Shown piece after piece: positions 8,891 through 17,144 of a stretch of DNA of 64,000 nt (positions within the stretch are counted from its first letter, which is position 1; every line of letters begins with the position of its first letter). Below the pieces are notes generated by a model, which did no database searches, was not told the DNA's origin, and saw only the letters and a program-made list of their open reading frames with translations. The position numbers and the translations under genes were made by a program. This DNA comes from Prosthecobacter algae (GTDB taxonomy: Bacteria > Verrucomicrobiota > Verrucomicrobiia > Verrucomicrobiales > Verrucomicrobiaceae): the NCBI RefSeq assembly GCF_039542385.1, contig NZ_BAABIA010000001.1, positions 744,001-808,000 on the forward strand, in the 5' to 3' direction.

Positions 8891-10374
8891 GCGGCAGCGG
8901 GGGCAGCGGCGGGTTTAAAACGGAGTGTAAATTCAGTGTGGCTACCGAGCTCGCTGGTGGCCGTGATGGAGCCGTTCATGCCCTGCATCATCCGGTAGCA
9001 GAGGCTCAGCCCCAGGCCCATGCCCTGGCCGACTTCCTTGGTGGTGAAAAAGGGATCGAAAATACGCTGGAGGTGATCTTCGGGTATGCCGCTGCCATTG
9101 TCCCTCACGTGCAGCAGCAGGTCCTCGCCTTCGCGGGTGGTGTGGATGGAAAGCTCGGGGGTAGGATGTGCTTGAATGGCGTCCAGACTATTTTGGATCA
9201 GGTTGATCAGGATCTGGATGATGTGATTTTCATCGCCCAGCGCAGTCAGGTCGGTTGGAACATCGCAGTGCATCACCGCCTGTGCATCGCCGATCTGCTT
9301 GGCCATCAGCCGGTTGGCCTTGGCCACGGCCTGCTGCAGATTGATGGGGGAAGAGCCTTTGTTTTCTGGATGGGCAAAGGTGCGCAGATCTGAAACAATC
9401 GAGGCCACGCGGTCCACACCTTCACCGATATCCGTTAAGATCTGGCCCATAGACTCCACCGTCTCGGGCGGCAGGTTGCGGGTCTTCTTTTTCAGGACAA
9501 AAAGGGCTGACTTGACGAAGTTGAGAGGGTTGTTGATCTCATGCACGATGCCGGCGCTGAGCCGTCCGATTGAGGCCAGCTTCTCGCTCTGGTTCAACTG
9601 GGCCTCGGTTTCGCGCAGGCGCTGCAACGTGGCTGAAAGCTCCTCATTGCGGCGGGTCAGTTCTTCCCGCTGCGCCTCTACCTTGCAACGGTTCACAAAT
9701 TCACGCAGACGGATGGCGTGATGCTGGCGGCTGCCGCAGTAGAGAATCACGCAGGTCAGCAGGATGAAGAGCGTGTTGTTGATGAACAGGCCGATGGAGC
9801 TCAGGTTCCCGTCATACTTGAGATTAGGTATGGTGGCGGCAAAATAAAACAGCAGCACCAGTGCCACCGTGATGCCGATCTCGCGGAAGGTCCAGTGGAA
9901 GACAAAGGAGGTGCCCACCAGGCAGAGCATCAGCCCCGCATAGTAACTGGAACCGCCATCACCCGAAAAATAGATCATCAGGCAGATGGCCATGGCTGGC
10001 AGCAAGGGCAGGATCACGGGATAAACGCGGTGATAATGGGCTGCCCAGGGACGGTCCAACGCCAGCAGCAGCGGAATGCACATTGCTGAACAGAGGATGC
10101 GCAGCAACACAAACTCCCAAAAATGAGAGGGGTAGGCCAGCCAATCCAGCACGGCGCAAAAAGGCACGAGCACCATGACAAACCACGCGCCGAGCCGGGC
10201 GTTTCGCATGTTCAAGTCCTGGAGCTCTCCTTCAAAACGAGCAGACTTTTCTGCTGCAGCCAGGATTTCTGGGTCCAGAGGTGGTGATACTCTAGGCGTC
10301 ACCACCACCTGTCTCGCTGCTGCGGGGAAATGCAGCGGAGCCGTGTTTGGCGAACTTTGGGTTAGAGCAGTCAC
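8887..10374 (-). CDS. Six-TM sensor histidine kinase (PhcS-like)
   Basis: A 495-residue membrane histidine kinase. After a 60-residue cytoplasmic N-terminus, about six hydrophobic segments span residues 62-213 without a large periplasmic domain, a layout typical of kinases that sense small hydrophobic signals. A coiled coil (about 222-265) joins this to the HisKA box IGRLSAGIVHEINNPL with phospho-acceptor H278. The HATPase domain has an N-box (LINLIQNSLDAI), G1 (VRDNGSGI), F-box (IFDPFFTTK) and G2 (GMGLGLSL), all intact. Translation begins at GTG 10374. A perfect 20-bp inverted repeat lies 6 bp upstream. The downstream receiver gene overlaps by 4 bp, so the two are surely co-translated. With the methyltransferase upstream the set resembles phcB-phcS-phcR. 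Confidence 0.92.
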   Translation of the reverse strand: MTALTQSSPNTAPLHFPAAARQVVVTPRVSPPLDPEILAAAEKSARFEGELQDLNMRNARLGAWFVMVLVPFCAVLDWLAYPSHFWEFVLLRILCSAMCIPLLLALDRPWAAHYHRVYPVILPLLPAMAICLMIYFSGDGGSSYYAGLMLCLVGTSFVFHWTFREIGITVALVLLFYFAATIPNLKYDGNLSSIGLFINNTLFILLTCVILYCGSRQHHAIRLREFVNRCKVEAQREELTRRNEELSATLQRLRETEAQLNQSEKLASIGRLSAGIVHEINNPLNFVKSALFVLKKKTRNLPPETVESMGQILTDIGEGVDRVASIVSDLRTFAHPENKGSSPINLQQAVAKANRLMAKQIGDAQAVMHCDVPTDLTALGDENHIIQILINLIQNSLDAIQAHPTPELSIHTTREGEDLLLHVRDNGSGIPEDHLQRIFDPFFTTKEVGQGMGLGLSLCYRMMQGMNGSITATSELGSHTEFTLRFKPAAAPAAA

Positions 10375-10380
10375 AATTTG

Positions 10381-10400
10381 TATAATTTTTGTAAATTATA
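10381..10400. promoter_or_regulatory. Perfect 8-4-8 inverted repeat before kinase start
   Basis: TATAATTT and AAATTATA flank a TTGT spacer, forming a perfect inverted repeat that ends 6 bp before the GTG start of the sensor kinase. It could be an operator or, in RNA, a weak AT hairpin over the ribosome-binding region. It lies in the 149-bp gap separating the methyltransferase gene from the kinase gene. A second imperfect element (CTTTAA-N5-TTAAAG) lies at 10440-10456. Confidence 0.4.
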
Positions 10401-10523
10401 CTGAATTGAGAAAACGTGGCAACTCTTTCTTTTAGACCTCTTTAAAACTCTTAAAGCTCAATCATACCCCTGCAAGACAAGCTGATCCTGGAGCTAACGA
10501 AGATCTGTTAGGCGCCTATAAAG

Positions 10524-11483
10524 CTAGCGACGAATATGTAAGAAATAATTCACGCCTTCAGGTTCCCAATGAATCTGGACTTGGTCCGGAGAGGCTCCCG
10601 CGCGGGCTGCCAAGGCGGTAAGGGTTTCTCGGCTGCGGTGAATGAGCTGCCAGTGACCCAGCAACTCCATGTAGTCGCGGCTCGGATTGAAGTCGGAAAA
10701 ATTCCCTACCACGACCTCGCCGCCGGGCTTCGTTACGGCCATCATGGCCTTCAGCACATGCACAAACAGACGGTCGCTGAGGTAATCAAAGAGTCCTGCC
10801 GACCAGGTGAGATCGTAGCCTCGGGTGGGGACGAAGCGCAGCACATTGCGATGGTGAAAGTGAAGCTGGGACTCCCAGGGAGAGCACAGATTTTGGGCGT
10901 ACGCGATCGCATGGGCATCCATGTCCACACAGTCCATGTGCACGGCAGCCTCCGGGTGGTTGAGGAAAAACTCTCGCACATCTCGCGCTGGACCACTGGC
11001 GACATTCAGCACGGCCAGGGGTCCACGCCCTGAGTGAGCCGCCAAGTGGGTCTCCATGAGATCCTGAAAGTAGGCTTTGCGGTTTCTCACTGCTACCGGG
11101 GCGGCCTGACTGTGGAAATAAAGATCCCATAGCCGCAGGCTGGCATCGGTGTGAGTGCGGCGGGTGTAAATATGGTCAATGATTTCGAAATCGCCGCTGT
11201 AGCCATACTTTCGTTCCAGGGCCTCTGCCTGCATCGTCCCTGGTAGATGGATGCGGGTGATCTCGCGGATGTATTCGGACACTTCTTCCTGGCTCACGCT
11301 GCCCCCGCGCACCGAGTCGCCCAAATGACGCACGGCCCGGTTCAGCACGCTATACTCCTGAGGCTGCGGCCCGCCTTTGCTCAAAAAATCGTGCAGCAGG
11401 TCGTCGAAGGAGTTTAGCAGATGCGAATCGCGCCGATGAAGCACCGGAGACTCGGCGGTGAGAATGGAGTAGGGCGGTGGCAT
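10524..11483 (-). CDS. SAM-dependent methyltransferase (PhcB-like)
   Basis: A 319-residue class I methyltransferase. The SAM-binding motif I is LNVASGPARD (159-168); the acidic loop CVDMDAHAIAYA (185-196) would bind the ribose. Later Rossmann strands are seen at DLTWSAGLFDYLSD and GGEVVVGNF. The long N-terminal helical part (about 1-150) precedes the catalytic domain, as in the family annotated for 3-hydroxypalmitate methyl ester synthesis (PhcB of Ralstonia). No signal peptide. It lies upstream of, and on the same strand as, the sensor kinase, with a 149-bp gap that could hold an internal promoter. Methylation of a 3-hydroxy fatty acid to give a diffusible signal is proposed from the gene order and motif style, not proven; other small-molecule substrates are possible. 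Confidence 0.82.
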   Translation of the reverse strand: MPPPYSILTAESPVLHRRDSHLLNSFDDLLHDFLSKGGPQPQEYSVLNRAVRHLGDSVRGGSVSQEEVSEYIREITRIHLPGTMQAEALERKYGYSGDFEIIDHIYTRRTHTDASLRLWDLYFHSQAAPVAVRNRKAYFQDLMETHLAAHSGRGPLAVLNVASGPARDVREFFLNHPEAAVHMDCVDMDAHAIAYAQNLCSPWESQLHFHHRNVLRFVPTRGYDLTWSAGLFDYLSDRLFVHVLKAMMAVTKPGGEVVVGNFSDFNPSRDYMELLGHWQLIHRSRETLTALAARAGASPDQVQIHWEPEGVNYFLHIRR

Positions 11484-11805
11484 CTCGGGATTATTTTAAA
11501 ATATCGGGGCCACTTGGTAATAAGTGGATCCGTTTTGTTAAAATAACCGAGATGTTAGGTCAGGCAAAATGCGAAATGTGTCGTTTGGGCAACTTTGTTT
11601 CTGAAAATTCAGTTTCATTCTGGTGAATCCGAAAGGTGGAGTAATTTCGAATCCAAAAATGCATAGGTCGTGCAAATTTGAGCCGCTTATCACCTTGGAT
11701 TCTCCAAAAGCGCCGTGGAAGAGCAGCCTTTTTGATGGTTGGTTATGTCATAGCCTGGCTTTTCGGACCCTTTTTTGCTGTTAAGTTCCAGGTGCTTCCT
11801 GCTCT
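11484..11805. other. Divergent promoter region between methyltransferase and antiporter
   Basis: This 322-bp stretch separates two divergent genes and should contain both promoters. The half next to the methyltransferase is AT-rich and carries the CCACTT-N6-AAGTGG inverted repeat. The half near the antiporter has a weak AGGTG Shine-Dalgarno-like sequence around 11790. An open frame from 11678 crosses into the antiporter gene in another frame and is not considered real. Confidence 0.5.
11510..11527. promoter_or_regulatory. Inverted repeat CCACTT-N6-AAGTGG, possible operator
   Basis: A perfect 6-bp dyad with a 6-bp spacer sits 27 bp upstream of the methyltransferase start codon, in the position of a promoter-proximal operator. 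No regulator gene is adjacent, so the binding protein is unknown. Confidence 0.35.
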
Positions 11806-13680
11806 ATGTCTCCCGAATTTCTTTTTCAGGCGGTTGTCTATCTCATCGCGGCTGTCGTGGCGGTGCCCATCGCCAAGCGGCTGGGGCTGGGTTCCGTCCT
11901 GGGGTATCTACTGGCAGGGATTGTCATCGGCCCTTCTTTGCTAGGCCTTGTGGGCGAGGTGGAGGATGTGCAGCACTTCGCCGAATTCGGGGTGGTCATG
12001 ATGCTTTTTGTCGTGGGACTGGAACTGCGACCCAGTCTACTGTGGCGGTTGCGGGGGCCTATTTTAGGCACAGGAAGTGCCCAGGTGCTGGCCACGGCAG
12101 CGGTGGTGGCGGGTGTGGCCGCTTTGTGTGGGCAGGCCTGGCCTGTGGCGGTAACCGTCGGTCTGATATTGACCATGTCCTCGACGGCCATTGTCATCCA
12201 GTCGTTGGCGGAGAGGAAGCTGCTGAATACCCGGGGTGGCCAGGCCTGCTTTTCGGTGCTGCTATTTCAGGACATTGCCGTCATCCCCATTCTCGCGGCG
12301 CTGCCTTGGCTGGCGAAGGTCCATGGTGGCTCAAATGCCGGGGATCACAGCCACGGGCATGAGTCTGCGCTGGCACATCTACCCCAGTGGGCGCAGACCC
12401 TGTGCACCATCGGGGCGGTGGTGGCAGTCGTCGTCGTGGCGCATTACTTCCTGCGCTACGTGTTCCGTTACGTTGCCGCCTCCAAGCTGCGCGAAATGTT
12501 CACCATCGTCGCCCTGCTGGTGGTGGCGGGCGTGGCCTGGCTGATGCAACTGGTGGGACTCTCAGCCGCTCTGGGCACCTTCATCGCTGGGGTGGTTTTG
12601 GCGGAAAGTGAGTACCGTCATCAGTTGGAGGCGGATGTGGAGCCCTTCAAAGGGCTACTTCTGGGGCTGTTCTTCATGGCTGTGGGGGCCGGGCTAAATC
12701 TCGGCCTGGTGGTGGCCCAGCCCGGGATGATTGCGCTGCTCGTTTTCGGGCTCATCGCGGTGAAGTTTTTCGTGCTGCTGGCCCTAGGGGGTGTGTTCCA
12801 GCTTGGCTGGGGCGCCTCCTTCATCTTCTCCTGTGCTTTGGCGCAGGGGGGCGAGTTCTGTTTTGTCTTGTTGGGGACTGCGGGAGGTCTGGGGCTGGTG
12901 GGACCGGAGCTGGCAGGTCCGCTGAATGCAGCGGTGGCCATCAGCATGGCGCTGACTCCGCTGATGCTCATTGCCAATGATCGTCTCATCCAGCCGCGCT
13001 TTGCCTCGACGACTCCCAAGCGCGAGCACGATGTGGTGGAAAGCCATGACCACCCGGTCATCCTCGCGGGCTTCGGCCGTTTTGGCCACATCATCGGCCG
13101 ATTGCTCCAGTCGAATGGTTTTGGGGTCACCGTTTTGGACAATGACCCGGATCAGGTGGAAATGCTGGGCCGCTTTGGCCTGAAATCTTTTTATGGCGAT
13201 GCCTCCCGGGCCGATCTCCTGGCGGCCGCCGGAGCAGAGAAGGCCAAGCTCTTTGTTTGTGCGGTGGATGATGAGGCGAAGTCCCTGGAGATCGTGGACC
13301 TCGTGCGTCATGAGTTCCCCCACCTGCGCATCCTGGCCCGCGCCACCAGCCGCAACCATGCCTATGAACTGATCAAACGCGGTATCACCGACTATCGTCG
13401 CGATCTGTTGGGCAGTTCCTTGGACCTCAGCGTGGATATTCTACGAGCGCTGGGCTACCGCGCCCACCGGGCCGTGCGTGCAGTGGAACTCTTCCGCTGC
13501 TACGATGAAGAAAGCGTGCGCGAACTGGCCAAACACTACGGGGGCGACCAGGCAACTTACATCTCCATGGCCCGCCAGCATTTGGAAAACCTGGAGTCTG
13601 TGTTTCGCCAGGACCTCAAACGCCAGCACCTGGATGCCGAAGATGCCTGGGACATCGCCGGGCCGCCTAAGGAGCGTTGA
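11806..13680 (+). CDS. KefC/YbaL-type monovalent cation:proton antiporter (CPA2)
   Basis: A 624-residue inner-membrane transporter. About 12-13 hydrophobic segments cover residues 1-385, beginning with the family pattern GYLLAGIVIGPSLLGLV and FAEFGVVMMLFVVGLELRP. A cytosolic TrkA-N domain starts with the nucleotide-binding motif GFGRFGHIIGRLL (about residue 421) and an acidic strand end VTVLDNDPDQV, so NAD(H) or another nucleotide probably regulates the channel. A helical C-terminal tail follows. The family exchanges K+ or Na+ for protons; KefC proper is gated by glutathione adducts, which cannot be judged here. No ancillary KefF/KefG gene is nearby. The 3' end overlaps the convergent ogt gene by 14 bp. 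Confidence 0.9.
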   Translation: MSPEFLFQAVVYLIAAVVAVPIAKRLGLGSVLGYLLAGIVIGPSLLGLVGEVEDVQHFAEFGVVMMLFVVGLELRPSLLWRLRGPILGTGSAQVLATAAVVAGVAALCGQAWPVAVTVGLILTMSSTAIVIQSLAERKLLNTRGGQACFSVLLFQDIAVIPILAALPWLAKVHGGSNAGDHSHGHESALAHLPQWAQTLCTIGAVVAVVVVAHYFLRYVFRYVAASKLREMFTIVALLVVAGVAWLMQLVGLSAALGTFIAGVVLAESEYRHQLEADVEPFKGLLLGLFFMAVGAGLNLGLVVAQPGMIALLVFGLIAVKFFVLLALGGVFQLGWGASFIFSCALAQGGEFCFVLLGTAGGLGLVGPELAGPLNAAVAISMALTPLMLIANDRLIQPRFASTTPKREHDVVESHDHPVILAGFGRFGHIIGRLLQSNGFGVTVLDNDPDQVEMLGRFGLKSFYGDASRADLLAAAGAEKAKLFVCAVDDEAKSLEIVDLVRHEFPHLRILARATSRNHAYELIKRGITDYRRDLLGSSLDLSVDILRALGYRAHRAVRAVELFRCYDEESVRELAKHYGGDQATYISMARQHLENLESVFRQDLKRQHLDAEDAWDIAGPPKER

Positions 13681-14176
13681 TCGCCAGTTCCGCCCCCTCA
13701 TGGGCCAGCAGCCAGCGTTTGCGGTCCAGCCCGCCCGCATAACCCGTTAGGCTGCCGTCCTGCCCGATCACCCGATGGCAAGGAATGATGATGGACAGTG
13801 GATTCCGCCCCACGGCAGCACCTACGGCCCGGACGGCAGCGGGGGACTCCACATGACGCGCCAGTTGTCCATAGGTCCAGGTTTGGCCTGCGGGGATCTC
13901 CTGCAGCGCTTGCCACACTTTTTGTTGGAAGTCGGTGCCGGTCACCAGATCCAGCGGCAGGGAAAAGCGCAGGTCTTTGCCCATGAAGTAGCGGGCGAGG
14001 GCCATCAGGACGGCATCAAAGCGGGCACCTTCATCATCCCGTACCCACGTGTCGGTATCGCGTGGCCAGTGGCGCTGGCCTTCCAGATAAAGGCCGCACA
14101 GACCCGCCTCTGAGGCGACGAGAGTGATCCCGCCGATGGGGGAGGAGGTCTGGGTGTAATAGAGAGTCGGTTTCAT
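13667..14176 (-). CDS. ogt: Methylated-DNA--protein-cysteine methyltransferase
   Basis: A 169-residue suicide repair protein that transfers the methyl group from O6-methylguanine or O4-methylthymine to its own cysteine. The active-site block is IIPCHRVIG with acceptor C133; the preceding winged-helix segment FQQKVWQALQEIPAGQTWTY and the arginine-finger region RAVGAAVGRNP are typical. ATG 14176 is supported by the family N-terminus and by a 4-bp ATGA overlap with the stop codon of the Ada-AlkA gene, indicating a two-gene repair operon with coupled translation. The protein supplies the O6-alkylguanine activity that the truncated Ada part of the upstream fusion lacks. Confidence 0.95.
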   Translation of the reverse strand: MKPTLYYTQTSSPIGGITLVASEAGLCGLYLEGQRHWPRDTDTWVRDDEGARFDAVLMALARYFMGKDLRFSLPLDLVTGTDFQQKVWQALQEIPAGQTWTYGQLARHVESPAAVRAVGAAVGRNPLSIIIPCHRVIGQDGSLTGYAGGLDRKRWLLAHEGAELAINAP

Positions 14177-15606
14177 GGGGTGAGACTTTTCCAAAGGGCC
14201 GCGGCTGCATAAGCGCGCCAAGGCCGCCAGTCCAGCGAGCGGAGCTCGGCCTGTTTGGTGGGGATTAAGATGCCTTCGCCGATGGCTTTGCGCAGCCCCA
14301 GATCCGCAGCGGGAAAGGCATCCGGGAAACGCAGGGCGCGCATGGCGATGTAGTGGGCCGTCCAGGGGCCGATGCCTGGCAGCTCGACGAGCTTGGCTAC
14401 AGCGCTTTCGTGATCCAGACCGGGTGGGAACTCCAGTCCACCCTCCAGGGCAAACTGGGCCAGGTGCTTCAGCGTCTCCGCCCGTGCTCTTACTAGGCCC
14501 ATATGGCACAGGTCCTCCACCGTCAGGGCCTGCATAGCCTCGGCGGTGATGGCATGGCGGTGAAGCTGGGGAAAGGGTGTCTCCATCTCATTGCCGATCC
14601 GGGCTGCGAGCCTGCCTGAAAGGGTAGTCGCCGCCGCAACTGTGATCTGCTGTCCCAGCACGGCCCGCACCGCCAGTTCGAAGGTGTCCCAGGCACCTCC
14701 CACGCGGAGGCCCGGGAATTGTGTGATAACCGCTGCCAACAACGGATCTGCTCCCAGTACGCTGCCAATCGCATCGGGCCGGGCATCAAGATCGAACATA
14801 CGACGCACACGGTTTTGCACGGCCCCCAGGTGCCGCATCAGGGAGGGGGAGACTTCCACCAGGAGCACAGCCTCCTTCTCATGCGGCCAGACTCGCAGCC
14901 AGCCGGTGGCTTTGCCCAAAGTCACTGTGCGGCGATATTCCACCCCGCAGATTTCCTCCACACCCGGTACCAGACGGCTGCGGAAATAGTCCATCAGCGC
15001 AGTCCAGGCCAGCGGGGCACGATAGGCTAGTCGCAGACGCAGGCCTTCACTCACGGGACTGCCTTTGCGACGGCAGGCACTCGGGGCTAGCTGGTAGCGC
15101 TCCTGAAACAGCGCATTAAAATTGCGTAGGCTGCGGAAGCCGGACGCCAGGGCAATTTCACTCACGGGTTGGCCTGTCTCCTGGAGCAGTTGCTTGGCCA
15201 GCAGCAGGCGTTGTGTTTGGATGACCTGCACCGGGGTCACCCCAAACTCGCTGCCCAGAATCCGCTGTACTTGGCGGGAGCTCAGGCCAAGATCTGCCTC
15301 CAGATCTCCCAGTCGTGTGCCTTCCACCGCGCGTTCCTGCAGCCGAGTCAAAACAGCTTCTGCGAGCGAGGTGCCGCGACACCCGGGGGCCAGTTCCGGG
15401 CGGCAGCGGAGGCAGGGGCGAAACCCCGCCGCCTCCGCCGCACTCGCCGTGGGGTAAAATGCGCAGGACTTTGCCGCTGGTGTCCGCGCCGGGCACACCG
15501 GGCGGCAATAAATCCCCGTGGATTTCACTCCAGTAAAAAACACGCCGTCAAAGCGCGCATCGCGTGCCTGGAGGGCTGTGTAGCAGGTGTCGTCCGTGAG
15601 TGTCAT
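14173..15606 (-). CDS. Ada-type regulator fused to AlkA DNA glycosylase
   Basis: A three-part protein for alkylation damage. Numbered from the longer frame starting at 15624, the N-terminal Ada zinc domain has the four cysteines C40, C44, C71 and C74 (GIYCRPVC ... FRPCLRCRPE); C40 matches the residue that accepts methyl from phosphotriesters and switches Ada into an activator. An AraC-type helix-turn-helix region follows (about 90-185). The remainder is an AlkA-like 3-methyladenine glycosylase: an N-terminal beta domain, then HhH-GPD with LPGIGPWTAHYIAMRALRF and catalytic Asp near 441 (PAADLGLRKA). ATG 15606 gives an N-terminus like other Ada proteins. The protein probably senses methyl phosphotriesters, activates its own operon and excises alkylated purines. 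The O6-methylguanine activity is encoded by the overlapping downstream gene. Confidence 0.93.
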   Translation of the reverse strand: MTLTDDTCYTALQARDARFDGVFFTGVKSTGIYCRPVCPARTPAAKSCAFYPTASAAEAAGFRPCLRCRPELAPGCRGTSLAEAVLTRLQERAVEGTRLGDLEADLGLSSRQVQRILGSEFGVTPVQVIQTQRLLLAKQLLQETGQPVSEIALASGFRSLRNFNALFQERYQLAPSACRRKGSPVSEGLRLRLAYRAPLAWTALMDYFRSRLVPGVEEICGVEYRRTVTLGKATGWLRVWPHEKEAVLLVEVSPSLMRHLGAVQNRVRRMFDLDARPDAIGSVLGADPLLAAVITQFPGLRVGGAWDTFELAVRAVLGQQITVAAATTLSGRLAARIGNEMETPFPQLHRHAITAEAMQALTVEDLCHMGLVRARAETLKHLAQFALEGGLEFPPGLDHESAVAKLVELPGIGPWTAHYIAMRALRFPDAFPAADLGLRKAIGEGILIPTKQAELRSLDWRPWRAYAAAALWKSLTP

Positions 15607-15767
15607 GCACCGATCATGCCGCAAAGTTTACCGTCACGCTCGCCGTTTTCGGACATGGCAGTAGACTCTCTTGAGAATGTTGGATGCGTGAAAGGTACTG
15701 CTTTTATAGTTAGGTTGTCATGAGTGGAAACGCTCGTAATTACTGTTTCCATGCATCCGATGGATGA

Positions 15768-17105
15768 TCACTTCACAGGGATGGACTGGGAGTGTCCCAG
15801 GGCGTTGCTGTTTGAATTGCGCTGGTAATTGTCACCCACCTTGGGTTTCGGAGCCTGGCTCTGTTGCAAGGCTTGAGCATCGCGTTTGTTGGCCAGTGCT
15901 AGGGGCTCCTGTTCCACTGGGTGAGTCTTGACCAGGTTCTGCACCTCGTTTTTGAAGCCGTCATTGGCCTGTTTTACAGCATCGGTGTGTTTGCGGTCAA
16001 ACATTTGACGGAGTGTTCCGGGGCGTTGGCCGATTTTCGAATCACCATCGGCGACAGAGTTCTTGGCCAGCTCCTCCAGCTTGTTGAGGAGCGATTGTTC
16101 GGCCAGGTTTTTTTTGACATCGCTGGTCACTTTTGGATGGGTGGTCTTGGCCGCAGCATCTGCGTAGAGGGAGCGGGTGACCTCGTTTTGCAGTCCGCGA
16201 TTGTCCTTGAATTCGGGCGCATTTTTCAGTGTGTCGGCCATCATTTTCGCCACCTCTTTTTTTCGTTCGTCAGAGATGGATGGATTATTGGCAAAAGCGC
16301 GGTCCACCGCTCGGTTTGCCAGCGTTTGGGCAGCGGTCTCCCGCTGGGTTGCCTCAAAGCCTGGATCGGTGTTGTCCTGTACCAGAAACAGTACGTCGGG
16401 GGTATTATCATTTCTCGCCGCCCGGTTGAGCGAGGAGGGGCCGCCTCCCAGACCTATGTTGGCAGCGGGACCTGAGGCGACCACAGGCAGACTGTAGGGG
16501 CCCCAGTCATAGTCGGCGGCATCAAAGCTGGTCGTCTGCCCTTCGTGCCGCACCCCTGCCGTATTGGTGTAGAGCCGGTCATTCTGGGTGTCATACATGA
16601 AGTCGCGGCCTTCGGCGTGGCCCACGTGTGTGATCGCATCCTTGGAATCCAGGCTGGCTAAATGATCAAAGATCTGGCCGGGAGTGTTTTTGTCTTTATT
16701 TCCGTTCAATCTCGCCTGGCCCTCATCGCCTGCCACCGTCACCAACTGCAAGCTGCCAGGCGAGCGCGAGGCCAGATTGTCTTGAATGGCCTTTTGAAGG
16801 TCGGCCGGCGCCATCTTTTCTGCATTCGGAACGCCGAGAAATTTGCCAATGGCTGGGTTGGCGTTCTGCATGTCCCCCGGTTCGGTGACATGCATGATGA
16901 GCGCTTTACCTGGAGGAGATGATTTGTCCACCAGCACAGCGGCGGTGCAGGTGGACATACCTGCCGTTCCCACCACCGGAGTTTGGCCCAGATCCGCAAT
17001 GCCGATCTGACATTCAGACACTCCCAGTACCTTGTCAGGTTGCGGCAGGTCCGTCGCATCCGCCACGGTGGCGGGCGTAATCTTTACATCAGGATTGGCC
17101 TTCAT
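15768..17105 (-). CDS. Unknown protein with CheD/CNF1-like Thr-Cys-His signature
   Basis: A 445-residue protein without signal peptide or membrane segment. Residues 26-75 match the active-site spacing of the CheD/CNF1/BLF1 glutamine-deamidase fold: VGTAGMSTCTAAVLVD places T47 six residues before C53, and H72 follows in ALIMHVTEPGD. In that fold Thr, Cys and His form the catalytic site. The next 120 residues look like a mixed alpha/beta continuation. Residues from about 250 on are charged and helical (repeated K/E/A/Q-rich segments), ending in a low-complexity Asn/Ser/Gln tail. Only 39 bp separate it from fumA upstream, so co-transcription is possible. A long inverted repeat covers its start codon. 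Enzymatic activity and target are inferred from the motif only; it could be a deamidase acting on a cellular or foreign protein. Confidence 0.7.
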   Translation of the reverse strand: MKANPDVKITPATVADATDLPQPDKVLGVSECQIGIADLGQTPVVGTAGMSTCTAAVLVDKSSPPGKALIMHVTEPGDMQNANPAIGKFLGVPNAEKMAPADLQKAIQDNLASRSPGSLQLVTVAGDEGQARLNGNKDKNTPGQIFDHLASLDSKDAITHVGHAEGRDFMYDTQNDRLYTNTAGVRHEGQTTSFDAADYDWGPYSLPVVASGPAANIGLGGGPSSLNRAARNDNTPDVLFLVQDNTDPGFEATQRETAAQTLANRAVDRAFANNPSISDERKKEVAKMMADTLKNAPEFKDNRGLQNEVTRSLYADAAAKTTHPKVTSDVKKNLAEQSLLNKLEELAKNSVADGDSKIGQRPGTLRQMFDRKHTDAVKQANDGFKNEVQNLVKTHPVEQEPLALANKRDAQALQQSQAPKPKVGDNYQRNSNSNALGHSQSIPVK

Positions 17106-17130
17106 TCTTTGAAAATGAAGGCCGAATCCT
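17091..17130 (-). promoter_or_regulatory. Long hairpin enclosing the start codon
   Basis: AGGATTGGCCTTCAT at 17091-17105 and ATGAAGGCCGAATCCT at 17115-17130 are complementary except for one extra base at 17124, with a 9-base loop. In the minus-strand mRNA the ATG of the 445-residue protein is the first codon of the 3' arm, so the hairpin would bury the start codon. There is no T-run after it, so it is unlikely to be only a terminator for fumA. Confidence 0.6.
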
Positions 17131-17144
17131 AGAATGCAACCTCA

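Noticed and set aside
10440-10456. CTTTAA-N5-TTAAAG dyad in the methyltransferase-kinase gap
   Set aside because: Short AT-rich dyads are expected by chance in this composition; it is noted with the stronger repeat only.
11678-11944. 88-codon plus-strand open frame before the antiporter gene
   Set aside because: It runs into the antiporter gene in another frame and shows no domain or Shine-Dalgarno sequence.
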